From Pelotomaculum sp. UBA3102 (GTDB taxonomy: Bacteria; Bacillota; Desulfotomaculia; Desulfotomaculales; Pelotomaculaceae), in the NCBI GenBank assembly GCA_002365865.1, contig DFAQ01000022.1:5584-21530 (forward strand): a stretch of 15,947 nt of DNA, in the 5' to 3' direction. A model generated the notes under the pieces. The model searched no databases, was not told where the DNA came from, and saw nothing but the letters and a program-made list of their open reading frames with translations. Of the stretch, positions 1 through 6,908 are shown one piece after another. A program made the translations under genes and the position numbers. Each line of letters begins with the position of its first letter. Position 1 is the first letter of the stretch.

Positions 1-788
1 CGCCTCCTGAGATTACGGGCTATCCCCGCCGCCGCCGGCAGTTCCAGTCCCAGTTCCTCTAACTTTTCAACCTCTGCAAACACAGCGGCAGGCGTTCCTT
101 CCAGGGCGGGCCTGCCGGCGGACATCGCCACGATCCGGTCCGCCCGGGCGGCGTCTTCCATGTAATGCGTCACCAGCACCACGGTCACCCCGTGGGAACG
201 GTTCAACCGCTCCAGCGTTGCCATGAGTTCCCGCCGGCCGGCGGGATCCAGCATGGCGCCGGGCTCGTCCAGTACCAGGCAGGCAGGGCGCATGGCCAGT
301 ACGCCGGCAATGGCCAGGCGTTGTTTTTGTCCGCCGGAAAGCAGGTGCGGCGCGTGCAGCCGGTACGAAGACAGGCCGGTCAGTTCCAGGGCTTCATTTA
401 CTCTCTCCCGGACTTCTTCCGGGGGCAGGCCCAGGTTTTCCGCGCCGAAAGCCACATCTTCCTCCACCAGGGAACTGATGATCTGGTTATCCGGGTTTTG
501 AAAAACCATCCCGACCAGGCTCCGGATCTGCCAGGTGTTTTCCGGCCGCGAGGTATCCAGGCCGCCCACCTTGACCGTTCCCTCCGTGGGGAGGAGCAAC
601 GCGTTGAAGTGCCGGACCAGGGTAGACTTTCCGGATCCGTTCGGACCGACCACGGCCAGGAATTCACCTTTTTTCACGGCCAAATCCGCACCGGACAAGG
701 CCCGGTAGGCACCCGGCCGGCCCCGGTTATAAATATGAGTGAGGCCTTTAACTGCGATAAAGGCCTTGCCTTGCTTCCAATCTGTCAT
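1..788 (-). CDS. ecfA: ECF transporter ATP-binding protein EcfA (partial, 3' end off window)
   Basis: This is an ABC ATPase that would power uptake of a vitamin or metal ion by an energy-coupling factor transporter, at the inner face of the membrane with EcfT and a substrate-binding S protein. The frame is open for 262 codons from an ATG to the window edge, so roughly the last 20 to 30 residues are missing compared with the usual length. Visible motifs are Walker A GPNGSGKS at residues 48-55, the Q-loop FQNPDNQ around Q97, signature LSGGQ at 150-154, Walker B LVLDEP with D174 and E175, and the switch histidine H208. After Walker B it reads DEPGAMLDP, where the family usually has DEPTAMLDP. 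A GGTGATCT ribosome binding site lies just upstream. Its place directly after rplQ matches the Firmicute order rplQ-ecfA-ecfA-ecfT-truA. Family assignment is sure; the paralogue (first ATPase, EcfA1/CbiO1) is inferred from position. Confidence 0.93.
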   Translation of the reverse strand, partial: MTDWKQGKAFIAVKGLTHIYNRGRPGAYRALSGADLAVKKGEFLAVVGPNGSGKSTLVRHFNALLLPTEGTVKVGGLDTSRPENTWQIRSLVGMVFQNPDNQIISSLVEEDVAFGAENLGLPPEEVRERVNEALELTGLSSYRLHAPHLLSGGQKQRLAIAGVLAMRPACLVLDEPGAMLDPAGRRELMATLERLNRSHGVTVVLVTHYMEDAARADRIVAMSAGRPALEGTPAAVFAEVEKLEELGLELPAAAGIARNLRR

Positions 789-808
789 ATAGATCACCAG
801 ATTAAAAC

Positions 809-826
809 TGCCGGTTTATTCCGGCA
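809..826 (-). terminator. Hairpin between rplQ and ecfA, possible weak terminator or attenuator
   Basis: On the minus strand a perfect 6-bp stem, TGCCGG with CCGGCA, closes a 6-nt AATAAA loop and is followed by GTTTTAATCT. The T run is only four bases and interrupted, so termination would be partial at best. It sits in the 53-nt spacer between the end of the ribosomal genes and the transporter gene, where reduced read-through would make sense. No folding energy was computed. Confidence 0.35.
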
Positions 827-841
827 ACCCGGCTAAAATAT

Positions 842-1180
842 CTATACCAACTCCAGGATGACCATTTTCGCGGCATCACCCCGGCGGTAGCCGGTCTTGA
901 TGATCCGGGTATAACCACCCTGGCGGTCGGCATATTTCGGCGCTATCGTGTTGAAAAGCTTGCGCACCACGTCTTCTTCATAGATGTAAGCCAGCGCCCG
1001 GCGCCGGGCGGCCAGGTCTCCTTTTTTGGCGGTGGTAACCAGCTTCTCGGCGATGCTCTTTACTTCCTTAGCCCTGGCTTCAGTGGTATTGATCCGCTCC
1101 TCCCGGAACAGGGAGGTAACCAGGTTGCGCAGCATGGCCTTCCGGTGGCCGGTATTGATCCCTAACTTTTGGTAGCCCAC
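842..1180 (-). CDS. rplQ: 50S ribosomal protein L17
   Basis: L17 is a large-subunit protein that binds 23S rRNA near the exit-tunnel side of the ribosome. The 112-residue product is the normal bacterial length. It shows the family N-terminus GYQKLGINTGHRKAMLRNL and the C-terminal stretch DRQGGYTRIIKTGYRRGDAA. The start is GTG, preceded by a G-rich ribosome binding site (AAGGGGGG) that begins at the rpoA stop codon, 13 nt upstream. It is the last ribosomal gene of the alpha block, after rpoA, as in most Firmicutes. The stop is TAG, 53 nt before ecfA. Confidence 0.98.
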   Translation of the reverse strand: MGYQKLGINTGHRKAMLRNLVTSLFREERINTTEARAKEVKSIAEKLVTTAKKGDLAARRRALAYIYEEDVVRKLFNTIAPKYADRQGGYTRIIKTGYRRGDAAKMVILELV

Positions 1181-1193
1181 TTTTGTTCCCCCC

Positions 1194-2141
1194 TTACTCG
1201 TCGTCCTTCCGCAGCGAGAGGTCCAGTTCTCCCAGCTTATTGACTACTTCCTCCAGGGACTTTTTCCCCAGGTTTCTAACTTTCATCATATCTTCCTCAT
1301 TACGCTGGATCAGCTCTTCCACCGTGTTGATCCCGGCCCGCTTCAGGCAGTTATACGACCGCACCGACAGGTCCAGTTCCTCGATGGTCATTTCCAGTAT
1401 TTTATCTTTTTGCTCTTCTTCCTTTTCCACCATGATTTCCACATCGCTCACCGTTTCGGTGAGTCCGATAAAGAGGCGCAGGTGTTCTTTGAGAATTTTG
1501 GCGGAAAAGCTGGTAGCCTCGTCAGGCCTGATACTCCCGTCCGTCCACACTTCCAGGGTAAGTTTGTCATAGTCGGTAATTTGGCCGACCCTGGTATTCT
1601 CCACGGTGTAGTTCACCTTTTTCACCGGGGTGAAAACGGAATCCACGGGTATTACCCCAATGATGTGGTCGCCCTTTTTATTCCGCTCCGCGGACACGTA
1701 ACCACGCCCGTTGGCCGCCACGATTTCCATAAACAGTCTGCCGCCATCCGCCAGGCTGGCGATGGCCAGGTCCGGATTCATAATTTCCACGTCGGCGTCG
1801 TGAATAATATCGGCCGCCCTGACCACGCCTTCGCTTTCGGCCTCGATCCTCAGCACTTTTTCTTCGTCTCCGTAGATTTTCAGACAGAGGTTTTTGAGGT
1901 TTAATATAATATCGGTAACATCCTCGACCACCCCGGGAATAGTGGAAAACTCATGCAGCACTCCTTCAATCTTTACGGACGTGACTGCCGCACCCGGCAG
2001 GGATGAAAGCAAGATCCGGCGCAAAGAGTTTCCCAGGGTAATCCCGTAACCCCTCTCCAGGGGTTCCACCGATAATTTGCCGTAGGTGTTGTCTTCGCTC
2101 ATTTCAACAATTTCGATTTTGGGTTTTTCAATCTCAAGCAT
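1194..2141 (-). CDS. rpoA: DNA-directed RNA polymerase subunit alpha
   Basis: The alpha subunit dimerises to nucleate RNA polymerase assembly and contacts upstream promoter DNA and activators. The 315-residue protein has the usual two domains. The N-terminal assembly domain (about 1-230) contains GYGITLGNSLRRILLSSLPG. A charged linker, VEKEEEQKDK, leads to the C-terminal DNA-binding domain (about 250-315). There the sequence VRSYNCLKRAGI places R261 and N264 at the positions of E. coli R265 and N268, and NLGKKS supplies G292 and K294. These are the residues known in E. coli to contact UP-element DNA. The ATG start has AAGGAGG 10 nt upstream. The 114-nt spacer after rpsD is the longest in the window and holds an inverted repeat. 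Confidence 0.99.
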   Translation of the reverse strand: MLEIEKPKIEIVEMSEDNTYGKLSVEPLERGYGITLGNSLRRILLSSLPGAAVTSVKIEGVLHEFSTIPGVVEDVTDIILNLKNLCLKIYGDEEKVLRIEAESEGVVRAADIIHDADVEIMNPDLAIASLADGGRLFMEIVAANGRGYVSAERNKKGDHIIGVIPVDSVFTPVKKVNYTVENTRVGQITDYDKLTLEVWTDGSIRPDEATSFSAKILKEHLRLFIGLTETVSDVEIMVEKEEEQKDKILEMTIEELDLSVRSYNCLKRAGINTVEELIQRNEEDMMKVRNLGKKSLEEVVNKLGELDLSLRKDDE

Positions 2142-2182
2142 AAAGGTTCTCCCTCCTTGGCCGGCCCGGTTGGTTAACGGTT

Positions 2183-2233
2183 GGCGCAGTCAGCCGCCGG
2201 TTTAAAATGAATGCCCGGCCCGTAACTGACGCC
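2183..2233 (-). repeat. Inverted repeat / candidate RNA structure upstream of rpoA
   Basis: In the rpsD-rpoA spacer the transcript can pair GGC-GTCAG with CTGAC-(TGC)-GCC as an outer stem. A second self-complementary CCGG pair (2197-2200 with 2215-2218) encloses an A/T-rich loop. It is interrupted by internal loops and has no T tract, so it is not a classical terminator. A role in setting rpoA expression or mRNA processing is conjecture; no energy was calculated. Confidence 0.35.
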
Positions 2234-2255
2234 ATGCTTCCGCCACCCCAAAGGC

Positions 2256-2882
2256 CTATCTGGAGTAAAGCTCGATGATCAGGCGCTCCTGCACGGGAGA
2301 GTCGATCTGCTCCCGCTCCGGGAGAGCCGACACCCGGCCCCTGGCCTGGTCTGCTTCATACTCCAGCCATTCAGGGGGAGTGTGGTCGGCCGCCCTCTCC
2401 ATCAGCTCTTTGATTCTCGGTGACTCCTTGCTTTTGCTCCTGACGGCAATAACGTCACCGACCTTAATCAGGTAAGAAGGAATATTTACCTTGCGGCCGT
2501 TTACGGTAAAATGCCCGTGGCGTATGAGCTGCCTGGCCTCGTTGCGGGATGCCCCCAAACCGAGGCGGTGGACGACATTATCCAGGCGTCTTTCCAACAG
2601 GCGGAGCAGGTTTTCACCGGCAACCCCCGGCTGCCTCTCGGCCTTCTCGTAGTAACGCCGGAACTGTTTTTCCAGGATGCCGTAAATCCGGCGGGCTTTT
2701 TGTTTCTCCCTGAGCTGGAGGCCGTACTCGGACACTTTCCTGCGACGCTGGCCGTGTTCTCCCGGGGCATATGCCCTGCGGTCAACGGAACACTTGGGAG
2801 TATAACACCGGTCGCCCTTCAAAAATAATTTCAGACCCTCCCGGCGGCACAGCCGGCAAACAGAACCTGTATATTTAGCCAT
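2256..2882 (-). CDS. rpsD: 30S ribosomal protein S4, zinc-binding (four-cysteine) form
   Basis: S4 is a primary 16S rRNA binding protein that nucleates 30S assembly and helps maintain decoding accuracy. The 208-residue product carries C9, C12, C26 and C31 in its N-terminal segment (CRLC followed by CYTPKC), the zinc-coordinating pattern found in some S4 lineages and absent in others. The S4 RNA-binding fold follows at about 96-160, including RRLDNVVHRLGLGASRNEAR and GRKVNIPSYLIKVGD. The ATG start has AAGGAGGTGA 10 nt upstream and lies 15 nt after rpsK. In several bacteria S4 represses its own operon; nothing here proves that. Confidence 0.98.
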   Translation of the reverse strand: MAKYTGSVCRLCRREGLKLFLKGDRCYTPKCSVDRRAYAPGEHGQRRRKVSEYGLQLREKQKARRIYGILEKQFRRYYEKAERQPGVAGENLLRLLERRLDNVVHRLGLGASRNEARQLIRHGHFTVNGRKVNIPSYLIKVGDVIAVRSKSKESPRIKELMERAADHTPPEWLEYEADQARGRVSALPEREQIDSPVQERLIIELYSR

Positions 2883-2897
2883 AATCCGGTCACCTCC

Positions 2898-3287
2898 TTA
2901 AACCCGCCGGCGCTTGGGCGGCCGGCAGCCGTTATGTGGAATGGGTGTAACGTCTTTGATCATGTTTACTTCCAGCCCGGCGGCCTGGAGGGAGCGTATC
3001 GCCGCTTCCCGGCCGGCGCCCGGTCCCTTTACCATAACCTCTACCTCTCTCATGCCGTGTTCCATGGCTTCTTTGGCCGCATTCTCGGCCGCTAACTGGG
3101 CGGCAAAAGGAGTACTCTTCCGGGAACCTTTAAAGCCCACCCCGCCGGAACTGGCCCAGGAAATGGTATTGCCCCTGGTGTCGGTAATGGTAATCACGGT
3201 ATTATTAAAAGTAGACTTAATATGCGCAACGCCTGATTCTATGTTTTTGCGTTCACGCCTTTTCGTCCTGGTTGCGCGACGCGCCAT
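2898..3287 (-). CDS. rpsK: 30S ribosomal protein S11
   Basis: S11 sits on the platform of the small subunit near the E site and contacts S6/S18 and the mRNA path. The 129-residue protein is full length. It shows the family segments GVAHIKSTFNNTVITITD, the GGVGFKGSRKSTPFAAQ loop, VKGPGAGREAAIRSLQAAGL and the basic C-terminus PPKRRRV. An ATG start follows AGGAGG with a 7-nt gap. It lies 19 nt after rpsM and 15 nt before rpsD, the normal alpha-block order. Confidence 0.99.
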   Translation of the reverse strand: MARRATRTKRRERKNIESGVAHIKSTFNNTVITITDTRGNTISWASSGGVGFKGSRKSTPFAAQLAAENAAKEAMEHGMREVEVMVKGPGAGREAAIRSLQAAGLEVNMIKDVTPIPHNGCRPPKRRRV

Positions 3288-3306
3288 TAAATGACCTCCT
3301 TAATGC

Positions 3307-3678
3307 TTATTTTTTCCGGCGAACGCCTACAGTTTTCTTAGGCCCCTTGCGGGTCCTGGCATTGGTCTTGGTCCGCTGGCCCCTGGTCGGCATCCCCCGG
3401 CGGTGCCTCAAGCCCCGGTAACACCCGATTTCGATCAGGCGCTTGATATTTAAAGCTACTTCCCGGCGCAGGTCGCCCTCCACCTTGAGTTCCTTTTCAA
3501 TAATGTCCCGCAGCTTGTTTATTTCTTCTTCGGTTAGATTTTTCATCCTGGTATCAGGGTTCACGCCGGTCTGGTTAAGGATCTTCTTAGACGTAGGCTT
3601 ACCGACACCGAAAATATAGGTGAGGGCTATCTCTACCCGTTTATCTCTTGGTAAGTCAACGCCTGCGATACGTGCCAT
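3307..3678 (-). CDS. rpsM: 30S ribosomal protein S13
   Basis: S13 lies in the head of the 30S subunit, forms intersubunit bridges and touches P-site tRNA through its basic tail. The 123-residue product has the N-terminus MARIAGVDLPRDKRVEIALTY, the GVGKPTSKKIL helix-turn segment, CYRGLRHRRGMPTRGQRTKTN and a strongly basic C-terminus (RKGPKKTVGVRRKK). The ATG start has AGGAGG 11 nt upstream and lies 23 nt after rpmJ. It opens the alpha block. Confidence 0.99.
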   Translation of the reverse strand: MARIAGVDLPRDKRVEIALTYIFGVGKPTSKKILNQTGVNPDTRMKNLTEEEINKLRDIIEKELKVEGDLRREVALNIKRLIEIGCYRGLRHRRGMPTRGQRTKTNARTRKGPKKTVGVRRKK

Positions 3679-3701
3679 ATATTATTATACACCTCCTGGT
3701 T

Positions 3702-3815
3702 TTATCCTTGAACCTGTTTGTGCTTGGGATTATCGCATATTACCATAATTTTACCCTTCCTGCGAATGGTCTTGCATTTTTCACAGATGGGCTTAACGGA
3801 CGGTCTGACTTTCAC
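3702..3815 (-). CDS. rpmJ: 50S ribosomal protein L36, zinc-binding form
   Basis: This 37-residue protein was read directly from the minus strand. It begins MKVRPSVKPICEKCKTIRRK and ends in DNPKHKQVQG. C11, C14, C27 and H32 form the zinc ribbon of the C+ type of L36, which stabilises the 23S rRNA around domains II, V and VI. The start is GTG with AAGGAGG 7 nt upstream. It lies between infA and rpsM, its standard place in Firmicutes. Length and sequence match the family throughout. Confidence 0.98.
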   Translation of the reverse strand: MKVRPSVKPICEKCKTIRRKGKIMVICDNPKHKQVQG

Positions 3816-3857
3816 CGTCACCCCTCCTTAATTTAGCCGTCTAATGATAAAAAACGG

Positions 3858-4076
3858 TTACTTATACCGGTATACTATCCGCCCGCGGGTCAAGTCATAG
3901 GAAGAAAGTTCCACCATCACCCGGTCACCGGACAGAATCCGGATAAAATTCATCCTGATCTTCCCTGAAACATGGGCCAGCACCCTATGGCCGTTTTGCA
4001 GTTCCACGCGGAACATGGCATTCGGCAACGGTTCGATGACAGTTCCCTCGACTTCGATCACATCTTGCTTCGACAT
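3858..4076 (-). CDS. infA: Translation initiation factor IF-1
   Basis: IF-1 binds the A site of the 30S subunit during initiation and helps IF-2 and IF-3 select the initiator tRNA. The 72-residue product is a single S1/OB-fold domain beginning MSKQDVIEVEGTVIEPLPNA, with FRVELQNGH, LAHVSGKIRMNFIRILSGDRV and the terminal GRIVYRYK. This ATG gives the exact family length. The same frame extends five codons upstream to a TTG, but that codon abuts the SD and the extension (LVGLL-like) is not part of the family. The chosen ATG is an unusual 15 nt from the AAGGAGG sequence. Confidence 0.97.
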   Translation of the reverse strand: MSKQDVIEVEGTVIEPLPNAMFRVELQNGHRVLAHVSGKIRMNFIRILSGDRVMVELSSYDLTRGRIVYRYK

Positions 4077-4091
4077 TAGTAATCCAACCAA

Positions 4092-4098
4092 CCTCCTT
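4092..4098 (-). promoter_or_regulatory. Ribosome binding site of infA, unusually distant
   Basis: AAGGAGG lies 15 nt before the family-consistent ATG at 4076 and 0 nt before an in-frame TTG at 4091. Neither spacing is ideal; most genes in this window have 6-12 nt. Protein homology decides for the ATG. Confidence 0.6.
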
Positions 4099-4128
4099 GT
4101 ATTAAAATGGGCACTATTTAAAGGTTTG

Positions 4129-4398
4129 CTAAACTATACTCTTTAGTTCGTTCCGGACATCCTCGTTAGTAATCTTCCGGCCCCGCGACACTTTTTCAAC
4201 CACTGCTGGAGCCATAATATCATAAAACTTCAAGTGTTTAACATTTTTTTTCTTGGGTTTTTCAACTTTTCGCCCTTCCCCGTCGGCCACCCAAACCCCG
4301 GTTTGATTTTCAATTCCGACGATCAGGTAAAACCTGCCGCTGTCCCTTCCTTGGACAGAACACACCAGGCGCCCGACCTGCACTGATTTTTCCGTCAT
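4129..4398 (-). CDS. KOW-domain RNA-binding protein (L14e/L6e/L27e-like)
   Basis: This 89-residue protein begins with a KOW-like segment at about 7-35 (VGRLVCSVQGRDSGRFYLIVG). That segment carries the glycine pattern of the domain used by ribosomal L14e/L24/NusG proteins to bind RNA. A lysine-rich middle (EKPKKKNVKHLKF) and a C-terminal helix (KITNEDVRNELKSIV) follow. Small proteins of this kind occupy the same place between map and infA in many Firmicutes; in Bacillus subtilis the gene is called ybzG (from memory). Its exact role is not known to me; ribosome or RNA association is inferred from the domain and the location. The ATG has GGAGG 11 nt upstream, and the gene lies 39 nt after map. 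Confidence 0.9.
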   Translation of the reverse strand: MTEKSVQVGRLVCSVQGRDSGRFYLIVGIENQTGVWVADGEGRKVEKPKKKNVKHLKFYDIMAPAVVEKVSRGRKITNEDVRNELKSIV

Positions 4399-4437
4399 GG
4401 TCCGACCTACCTCCGATTCATCCGTGGGCCCGTGTCC

Positions 4438-5184
4438 CTAAATCCTGGTTAATATCTCCGGTTCATCGTCGGTAATTGCGATGGTATGTTCGAAATGGGC
4501 TGAAAGTTTTGCATCTAAAGTTACTACCGTCCAGTTGTTGGCAAGAGTTTGCACCTCATAAGTGCCCATATTGATCATCGGTTCGATTGCTAATGTCATA
4601 CCCGCTTTCAGCCTGGGACCTCTCCCGGGCCGGCCGAAATTGGGAACCTGCGGCTCTTCGTGCGGTTTACTCCCGATGCCGTGCCCGACGAAATCGCGCA
4701 CTACCGCATACCCGTGGCTTTCAGCACAGGATTGAACCGCGTGTGATATGTCGGAAAGCCTCTTACCGGCCCGGGCCTGTTCAATTCCCTTATAAAGGGC
4801 CTCTTCAGTAGCCTTTAAAAGTTTTTGCGTCTCACTGCTTATTTCTCCTACCGGTAGCGTTACCGCGCTGTCGCCAAAATATCCATTTATTTCCGCACCG
4901 ACATCAATACTGATAATATCTCCATTTTCCAATTTTCTTAAACTTGGAAACCCGTGCACCACTTCTTCGTTCACAGATGCGCAGATGGTATACGGAAACC
5001 CGTACAGACCCTTAAAAGCCGGTCTGGCTCCGGCCTTAATGATAAAGTCTTCCGCCAGCCGGTCCAGTTCCATGGTGGACACGCCCACTTTTACCGCCTT
5101 GGCCAGTTCCCGGTGGGTTCGCGCCACGATCTGACCGGCTTTACGCATGTACTCGAGCTCTCTTTTTGATTTACAGGTTATCAT
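4438..5184 (-). CDS. map: Methionine aminopeptidase, type I
   Basis: The enzyme removes the N-terminal methionine from nascent proteins after deformylation, acting in the cytosol near the tunnel exit. The 248-residue protein has the type I pita-bread fold without an extra N-terminal zinc-finger region. All five metal ligands are present: D94 (SIDVG), D105 (FGDS), H168 (VGHGIG), E201 (AIEPM) and E232 (HFEHT). The substrate-side histidine is H77 (VVHGFP). The ATG start has an AGGTGAG ribosome binding site that overlaps the TAG stop of secY, only 8 nt away, suggesting coupled translation. In many Firmicutes adk lies between secY and map; here there is no room for it. Confidence 0.98.
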   Translation of the reverse strand: MITCKSKRELEYMRKAGQIVARTHRELAKAVKVGVSTMELDRLAEDFIIKAGARPAFKGLYGFPYTICASVNEEVVHGFPSLRKLENGDIISIDVGAEINGYFGDSAVTLPVGEISSETQKLLKATEEALYKGIEQARAGKRLSDISHAVQSCAESHGYAVVRDFVGHGIGSKPHEEPQVPNFGRPGRGPRLKAGMTLAIEPMINMGTYEVQTLANNWTVVTLDAKLSAHFEHTIAITDDEPEILTRI

Positions 5185-5192
5185 AATCTCAC

Positions 5193-6452
5193 CTACTTTA
5201 TGAACCCCTGGTAACTGCGCATTAGCAGATGCGACTCCACCTGTTTCATGGTATCCAGGGCCACACCGACTACAATCAGGAGGGCGGTGCCCCCGAAATA
5301 AATATTGGGAATCCTCGTCGCCAGCAGCACAAAGTTCGGCAGGATGGCAATCAAGGCCAGAAAAATGGCTCCGGCCAGGGTGACCCGGCTCATAATCCGG
5401 TTAATATATTCCGCCGTGGGACGACCCGGACGCAATCCCGGGATAAAACCGCCGTATTTTTTTATGTTGTCGGCCACGTCGGCGGGATTCATAATTACGG
5501 CAGTGTAAAAGTAAGTAAAGCCGATAATAAGCAACGCGTAAATCAAGGTATGGGTTGCCGAACCCCAACCGAAGTACTTGACGTAAAAAGCTGACGCGGA
5601 TGAGTTGGCAAACCAGTGCGCTATCGTTTCCGGAAACATCAACAGGGACGAAGCAAAAATGATCGGTATGACTCCGGCCTGGTTTACTCTGAGCGGCAGG
5701 TGGGTAGTTTGCCCGCCGTAAATCCTCCGCCCCACAACCCGCTTGGCGTACTGCACCGGAATACGCCGCTGGCCTTCCTGGATCGCCACTACTCCGGCAA
5801 TCACCAGGGCGCCGATGACAACCAGTCCTAAAATACTCAGAATATTGATGGTCCCGGCGTTCAAGTATTCAAAAAGCCGCACCGCACCGGACGGCACTCG
5901 CGAAACAATACCGGCAAAAATCAACAGTGAAATGCCGTTACCGATACCCCTCTCCGTAATTTGTTCGCCCATCCACATCAGGAAAGTGGTGCCGGCGGTG
6001 ATGGTGACGGCTACCATGATGTAAGTCAGGGGACCCGGGTTTTCCACCGCTCCCCGGACTCCGATCACCATGCCCAGGCCCTGGATAAACGCCAGGAGGA
6101 CGGTGAAGTAGCGGGTGTACTCGGTAATCTTCTTGCGGCCCTCTTCACCTTCCTTGGCCAAACGTTCCAGTTGGGGGATTACCGAAGTGAGCAGCTGCAT
6201 AATAATTGAGGCGTTAATGTAAGGCATGATACCCATGGCAAAAATGGAAAAATTTATCAATGCCCCGCCGGAAACAATATTGAAAAAACCAAAAATCATC
6301 CCGCTGTTAACCAACTCGGCAAATCTCTCCGGAATCACGCCGGGAACCGGTACTTGCGCGCCCAGCCGGAAAATAAAAATCATCCCCAGCGTGTACAGAA
6401 GTTTTGTTTTCAATTCCGAAACCTTAAGCGCGTTGCGCAGGCTTTCCAGCAA
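5193..6452 (-). CDS. secY: Preprotein translocase subunit SecY
   Basis: SecY is the channel of the Sec translocon in the cytoplasmic membrane, working with SecE, SecG and SecA. The 419-residue protein is full length, with about ten hydrophobic helices. The plug and second-helix region reads GALINFSIFAMGIMPYINAS. The cytoplasmic loop used for SecA and ribosome binding contains RRIPVQYAKR. Another conserved stretch is GFIPGLRPGRPTAEYINRIM, and the end reads MKQVESHLLMRSYQGFIK. The start is TTG, directly after the rplO TAA (TAATTG). It has AGAGGTGAT 4 nt before the start codon (8 nt counted from GAGG), so translation is probably coupled to rplO. I see no in-frame ATG closer to the family N-terminus. 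Confidence 0.98.
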   Translation of the reverse strand: MLESLRNALKVSELKTKLLYTLGMIFIFRLGAQVPVPGVIPERFAELVNSGMIFGFFNIVSGGALINFSIFAMGIMPYINASIIMQLLTSVIPQLERLAKEGEEGRKKITEYTRYFTVLLAFIQGLGMVIGVRGAVENPGPLTYIMVAVTITAGTTFLMWMGEQITERGIGNGISLLIFAGIVSRVPSGAVRLFEYLNAGTINILSILGLVVIGALVIAGVVAIQEGQRRIPVQYAKRVVGRRIYGGQTTHLPLRVNQAGVIPIIFASSLLMFPETIAHWFANSSASAFYVKYFGWGSATHTLIYALLIIGFTYFYTAVIMNPADVADNIKKYGGFIPGLRPGRPTAEYINRIMSRVTLAGAIFLALIAILPNFVLLATRIPNIYFGGTALLIVVGVALDTMKQVESHLLMRSYQGFIK

Positions 6453-6893
6453 TTATATCACCTCTGCTCTGCCACCAGCCGCCGCAATCTTTTCCCCGGC
6501 CGACTTGCTGAAGGCTTGGGCCCGGACGGTAAGAGATTTTTCCAGGTTTCCGTTGCCGAGAATCTTCACTCCGTCGCCCGTTTTTTTGATCACGCCCATG
6601 GCCAACAGGGTTTCAGGGGTAACGGTGCTGCCGTCCTCAAAAAGATTCAGCCGGCTTAGATTGACGGCGACGATTTTCTTGGCGAACCGGTTATAAAAAC
6701 CACGCTTCGGCATACGGCGCTGCAGCGGCATCTGGCCGCCCTCGAAGCCCGGCCGCACGCCTCCGCCGGAACGCGAATTCTGCCCGCCGTGACCGCGGCC
6801 CGCCGTTTTGCCCAGTCCCGAGCCGATGCCCTGGCCCTTGCGCTTGGGTTTCTTCCTGGAGCCGGGGGCCGGTCTTAATTCATGCAGTTTCAC
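6453..6893 (-). CDS. rplO: 50S ribosomal protein L15
   Basis: L15 is a late-assembly 23S rRNA protein with a long glycine- and basic-rich N-terminal extension that threads into the subunit. The 146-residue product begins MKLHELRPAPGSRKKPKRKG and continues with GSGLGKTAGRGHGGQNSRSG, GFEGGQMPLQRRMPKRGF and a C-terminal globular part ending in AGGRAEVI. The start is the GTG at 6893, 8 nt after AAGGAGG. A longer frame from a GTG at 6902 is rejected because that codon overlaps the SD and adds MWR, which the family lacks. The SD begins with the last base of the rpmD stop codon. The TAA stop abuts the secY start. Confidence 0.98.
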   Translation of the reverse strand: MKLHELRPAPGSRKKPKRKGQGIGSGLGKTAGRGHGGQNSRSGGGVRPGFEGGQMPLQRRMPKRGFYNRFAKKIVAVNLSRLNLFEDGSTVTPETLLAMGVIKKTGDGVKILGNGNLEKSLTVRAQAFSKSAGEKIAAAGGRAEVI

Positions 6894-6901
6894 TCGCCAC
6901 A

Positions 6902-6908
6902 CCTCCTT
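6902..6908 (-). promoter_or_regulatory. Ribosome binding site of rplO, overlaps rpmD stop
   Basis: AAGGAGG starts at the last base of the rpmD TGA and sits 8 nt before the GTG at 6893. It decides the L15 start and indicates coupled translation with rpmD. Confidence 0.8.

Noticed and set aside
165..836. Long plus-strand open frame of 223 codons opposite ecfA
   Set aside because: The minus strand here encodes a complete run of ABC ATPase motifs. The plus-strand product is low-complexity and has no recognisable domain, so it is a shadow frame.
3679..3690. TATAAT sequence just before rpsM, possible promoter -10 box
   Set aside because: It lies between the ribosome binding site and the start codon, so a transcript from it would lack the SD. 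No -35 element is evident.
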